Positions 5,913 to 7,464 of a DNA stretch of 7,464 nucleotides are shown one piece after another. Both the position numbers and the translations under genes were made by a program. The stretch lies in the NCBI GenBank assembly GCA_964554795.1, contig CAZKQB010000065.1, positions 1 to 7,464 on the forward strand, read 5' to 3'. This DNA comes from SFHK01 sp964554795 (GTDB lineage Bacteria > Bacillota > Clostridia > Christensenellales > Aristaeellaceae). The notes beneath the pieces are model-generated. The model was given only the letters and a program-made list of their open reading frames with translations, was not told the origin of the DNA and ran no database searches. Position 1 is the stretch's first letter, and each line of letters opens with the position of its first letter.

Positions 5913-6035
5913 ATGGCGGCAAGGCAGAGCGAGCTTGTGGTAATTACGAATGCAAAAAGGCTGACAGACTATGTGTTTCTGATTACCCAGAAAAGCCCGA
6001 AGCACTTTCGCCATACGCTGACGAACCGAGCGTAA
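5913..6035 (+). pseudogene. Truncated Avd-like (DGR accessory variability determinant) protein
   Basis: The 40 residues begin MAARQSELVVITNAKRLTDY and continue with VFLITQKSPKHFRHTLTNRA before TAA. This matches what I recall of the N-terminus of the Avd / DGR-type four-helix-bundle family, where ELxVxxKAxDLxxYxxxxTxxSPKxFRxTxVxRLQN is the common opening. Full Avd proteins are around 110-130 residues, forming a pentameric, positively charged barrel that binds the DGR reverse transcriptase and template RNA. Here the family pattern is lost right after FRHTL, at the point where RLQN would follow, and no later frame restores it clearly. So about one third of the gene remains. The RBS is intact, suggesting recent loss. 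It lies 161 bases after a probable DGR target gene, in the usual target-avd order, which supports the call. The short length limits certainty. Confidence 0.65.
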
Positions 6036-6086
6036 GCGCCCGTAAGCCCCGTTTCAGAGCATCGAATTGCCGGGCGCAGAGCCCTT

Positions 6087-6102
6087 GCCGATGCGAATCG
6101 GC
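6087..6102 (+). other. GNRA-tetraloop hairpin
   Basis: GCCGAT (6087-6092), loop GCGA, ATCGGC (6097-6102). If transcribed from the plus strand this gives a perfect stem capped by a GNRA tetraloop, a stable RNA motif. It could be a relic of structured RNA or chance. Confidence 0.4.
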
Positions 6103-6307
6103 GGAGGATACAAACGGAAACAAAAGGGAAGCAAAGGCCCTCGCCCATGGCGTTTCGCCGGGAGCGGGGGTCTTTGACGAATTTATCCATGGCGGAGAGC
6201 GCAAAGGAGGCGCGCTCGCCGGGCTGGTAACGGTGCGTTTGTCTGCAGCAGGGAAAGAGCGGCGAGCGATTGAGCCAACGAGGAAGCGCCTGGCCGGTTG
6301 AGGGGGT

Positions 6308-6330
6308 GCGGGGGAGCGACGCTCCCCCGC
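6308..6330. repeat. GC-rich inverted repeat downstream of the MBL gene
   Basis: GCGGGGGAGCG (6308-6318) and CGCTCCCCCGC (6320-6330) are perfect 11-base arms around a single A. It lies 17 bases beyond the stop of the minus-strand MBL gene and could act as a transcript-end hairpin, though no T-run follows on either strand. Confidence 0.55.
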
Positions 6331-6346
6331 CTTCCCATAGAAGGGG

Positions 6347-7084
6347 CTACAGCTCGATTTCCATGCCGTCGGTGGCAAGGGTGACGGGCAGGGGATTCAA
6401 TGCCTTGGACACCTCAAAGATGCTGCCGATATGCTTATTCACGTAGTGGTTAAACACGAGGGAGCGGAAATGGCAGGCCTCGAAGACGGGCAGGTATTTC
6501 GTGGCTTCGAAGTGCGCGCATTCGCATACGGCGAGGTCGAGCGGCTCATCCTTGGCGAAGTGAACCGGGAAATCGTTTGCCGGCTCGCGCGACAGGTCGC
6601 CGGAGAACAGCACGCGCTTGCCCTCGGCCTCGAGCAGGTAGGAATAGGAGGTGCGGCAGTGCTGGGTACGCGCGGCGGTGACCTTCAGGAAGCCGTCGTC
6701 ATAGATAACGCCCTCGGCGACCGGTTCAAGGCGAAGCTCGTCGCGCAGCTGCACGTCGAGTGCGTGCAGCCAGCCCTTCAGCGGCTCAATGCATTCGAGC
6801 TCGGGCAGAAAAATGGTGGCGCACACGGTTTTAAAGTACCAGCTGCACAGATCGGCGAACGGAACGAGACCGTCCACATGGTCGCCGTGCATGTGGGTGA
6901 TAAAAACGGCCTTCACGGAGTCGATCGGGAGATGCCGGGTGCGCAGCTCGTCGATGACGTTCAGCCCCATATCGATGAAGTAGCGCCGGGCGTTTTCGCC
7001 GGAGCCGAGGGTAATCATGGCAGAGGAGCAGCGGCGATGCGGCTCCGGTACGCCGTGGCTGGTTCCAAGGAAGGTGATACGCAT
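6347..7084 (-). CDS. MBL-fold metal-dependent hydrolase
   Basis: A 245-residue cytoplasmic metallo-beta-lactamase-fold enzyme of unknown substrate. It opens MRITFLGTSHGVPEPHRRCSS, the GTS.G.P....S pattern shared by RNase Z- and PhnP-like members. The metal motif is H64-M-H66-G-D68-H69 (THMHGDHVDG). Further ligands are H141 (TQHCRTSYSYLL), D162 (LFSGDLS) and H212 (FNHYV), so a two-metal site looks complete. The usual RNase Z exosite is not seen, so I do not call it tRNase Z. The start at 7084 is chosen because AGGAGG lies 7 bases upstream on the minus strand and the MBL core begins at once; an ATG 15 codons upstream lies close to the pckA terminator hairpin and adds unrelated residues. It is downstream of pckA in the same direction, separated by a hairpin. 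Confidence 0.85.
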   Translation of the reverse strand: MRITFLGTSHGVPEPHRRCSSAMITLGSGENARRYFIDMGLNVIDELRTRHLPIDSVKAVFITHMHGDHVDGLVPFADLCSWYFKTVCATIFLPELECIEPLKGWLHALDVQLRDELRLEPVAEGVIYDDGFLKVTAARTQHCRTSYSYLLEAEGKRVLFSGDLSREPANDFPVHFAKDEPLDLAVCECAHFEATKYLPVFEACHFRSLVFNHYVNKHIGSIFEVSKALNPLPVTLATDGMEIEL

Positions 7085-7118
7085 AGGATGGCCTCCTGTT
7101 CTAAAAGCAATGAGAAAA

Positions 7119-7152
7119 CGCCGCCGCACTCGTTTTCACGATGGCGGCGGCG
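7119..7152 (-). terminator. Terminator of pckA
   Basis: On the minus strand CGCCGCCGC and GCGGCGGCG (plus-strand 7144-7152 and 7119-7127) form a 9-bp stem; an inner 4-bp stem (TCGT 7130-7133 / ACGA 7138-7141) lies in the loop. It is followed by TTTTCTC on the minus strand. It lies 16 bases past the pckA stop. Confidence 0.75.
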
Positions 7153-7168
7153 AACGATTACATGCCGA

Positions 7169-7464
7169 TTACAGCTGCGGGCCAGCGGCAACCAGCGCCT
7201 TGCCGGCTTCGTTGCCTTCGTACTTGGCGAAGTTCTTGATGAAGCGGGAGGCGAGGTCCTGCGCCTTCTTATCCCATTCGGAGGGATCAGCGTAGGTATC
7301 GCGCGGGTCGAGGATCTTGGTGTCGACGCCGTTCAGCTCGGTGGGAACCTCAAAGCCGAAGTACGGAATCTTCTTGGTGGGCGCGCTCAGGATGTCGCCA
7401 TTCAGGATCGCGTCGATGATGCCGCGGGTATCCTTGATGGAGATGCGCTTGCCGGTGCCGTTCC
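7169..7464 (-). CDS. pckA: Phosphoenolpyruvate carboxykinase (ATP), C-terminal part
   Basis: The last 97 codons plus stop of pckA; the 5' part lies beyond the window. The enzyme interconverts oxaloacetate + ATP and PEP + ADP + CO2. The visible part reads NGTGKRISIKDTRGIIDAIL, then PYFGFEVPTELNGVDTKILDP, DTYADPSEWDKKAQDLASRF and the ending ALVAAGPQL. These are the strongly conserved C-terminal blocks of the ATP-dependent family (E. coli ends in a very similar ALVAAGPKL). The GTP-dependent enzyme has no such end. The active-site P-loop and metal residues are outside the window. Transcription probably ends at the hairpin at 7119-7152, with possible read-through into the MBL gene. Confidence 0.93.
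   Translation of the reverse strand, partial: NGTGKRISIKDTRGIIDAILNGDILSAPTKKIPYFGFEVPTELNGVDTKILDPRDTYADPSEWDKKAQDLASRFIKNFAKYEGNEAGKALVAAGPQL

Larger units (their letters stand above)
6036..6346. other. Gene-free region between the avd fragment and the MBL gene
   Basis: These 311 bases hold no gene I can support on either strand, although GC-rich open frames exist. They contain a perfect 6-bp hairpin with a GCGA (GNRA-type) loop at 6087-6102 and a GC-rich inverted repeat at 6308-6330. A DGR template repeat and reverse transcriptase would be expected around here; I see no match to the variable region or to RT motifs. Confidence 0.6.

Noticed and set aside
5482..5922. Minus-strand frame covering the variable region and the C-rich repeat
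   Set aside because: Its translation comes from the antisense of the DUF6273 end and a low-complexity repeat; no RBS or domain.
5752..6346. DGR template repeat close to the target gene
   Set aside because: I looked for an adenine-rich copy of the block between WWWLRS and VRPCVRVRL, and for the constant GTGCGGGTTCGG end, and found none by eye in this region or elsewhere in the window outside the two protein repeats.
5983..6378. 131-codon minus-strand frame continuing past the MBL stop region
   Set aside because: Pro/Ser/Arg-rich composition typical of non-coding GC-rich DNA; overlaps the end of the MBL gene and the avd fragment.
7085..7129. ATG at 7129 as the start of the MBL gene
   Set aside because: It overlaps the pckA terminator hairpin and lacks an RBS, whereas AGGAGG stands 7 bases before the start at 7084.

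Overview
The base composition, Shine-Dalgarno-led genes and gene content suggest a moderately GC-rich, low-GC-lineage-type Firmicute (Clostridia; Oscillospirales/Christensenellales-like gut anaerobe). This is inferred from the IS481-type transposase, DUF6273-type secreted proteins, Avd-like peptide and ATP-dependent PEP carboxykinase. No rRNA or tRNA is present, so the placement is tentative.

Layout. (1) 1-375: 3' end of an IS481-type insertion sequence with its right terminus; the gene contains a perfect 17-bp inverted repeat. (2) 541-1512: a calcineurin-like metallophosphoesterase behind an extended -10 promoter. (3) 1576-3816: tdh-kbl, the complete two-step threonine-to-glycine pathway, with a candidate promoter inside the end of the preceding gene and a hairpin terminator after kbl. 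(4) 3875-4238: a small decaying lipoprotein/TPR-type gene whose promoter and leader are a degraded copy of those of the next gene; its start codon appears to have become ATT; a clear terminator follows. (5) 4312-5751: a secreted protein made of two DUF6273 (C-type-lectin-like) repeats driven by a near-perfect sigma-70 promoter. (6) 5752-6346: no full gene; it holds a C-rich imperfect repeat, a nested hairpin and a 40-residue Avd-like N-terminal fragment with a good ribosome binding site, then apparently non-coding sequence with hairpins. (7) 6347-7084, minus: MBL-fold hydrolase. (8) 7169-7464, minus: 3' end of pckA with a terminator.

The most interesting part is 4312-6035. The two DUF6273 repeats are about 78% identical through the body and identical in the WWWLRS and VRPCVRVRL blocks, yet differ at 16 of 30 residues between these blocks. 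The differing codons nearly all end in C or T (NNY), as expected if they descend from AAY codons in an adenine-mutagenised template. Immediately downstream lies the start of an Avd (accessory variability determinant) protein. Together these are the target half of a diversity-generating retroelement (DGR). No template repeat and no reverse transcriptase are visible in the window, and Avd is cut short. The locus is therefore either a decayed DGR or an orphan target served in trans by an RT elsewhere in the genome.

The rest is ordinary metabolism: Tdh and Kbl convert threonine to glycine and acetyl-CoA, and PckA interconverts oxaloacetate and PEP.
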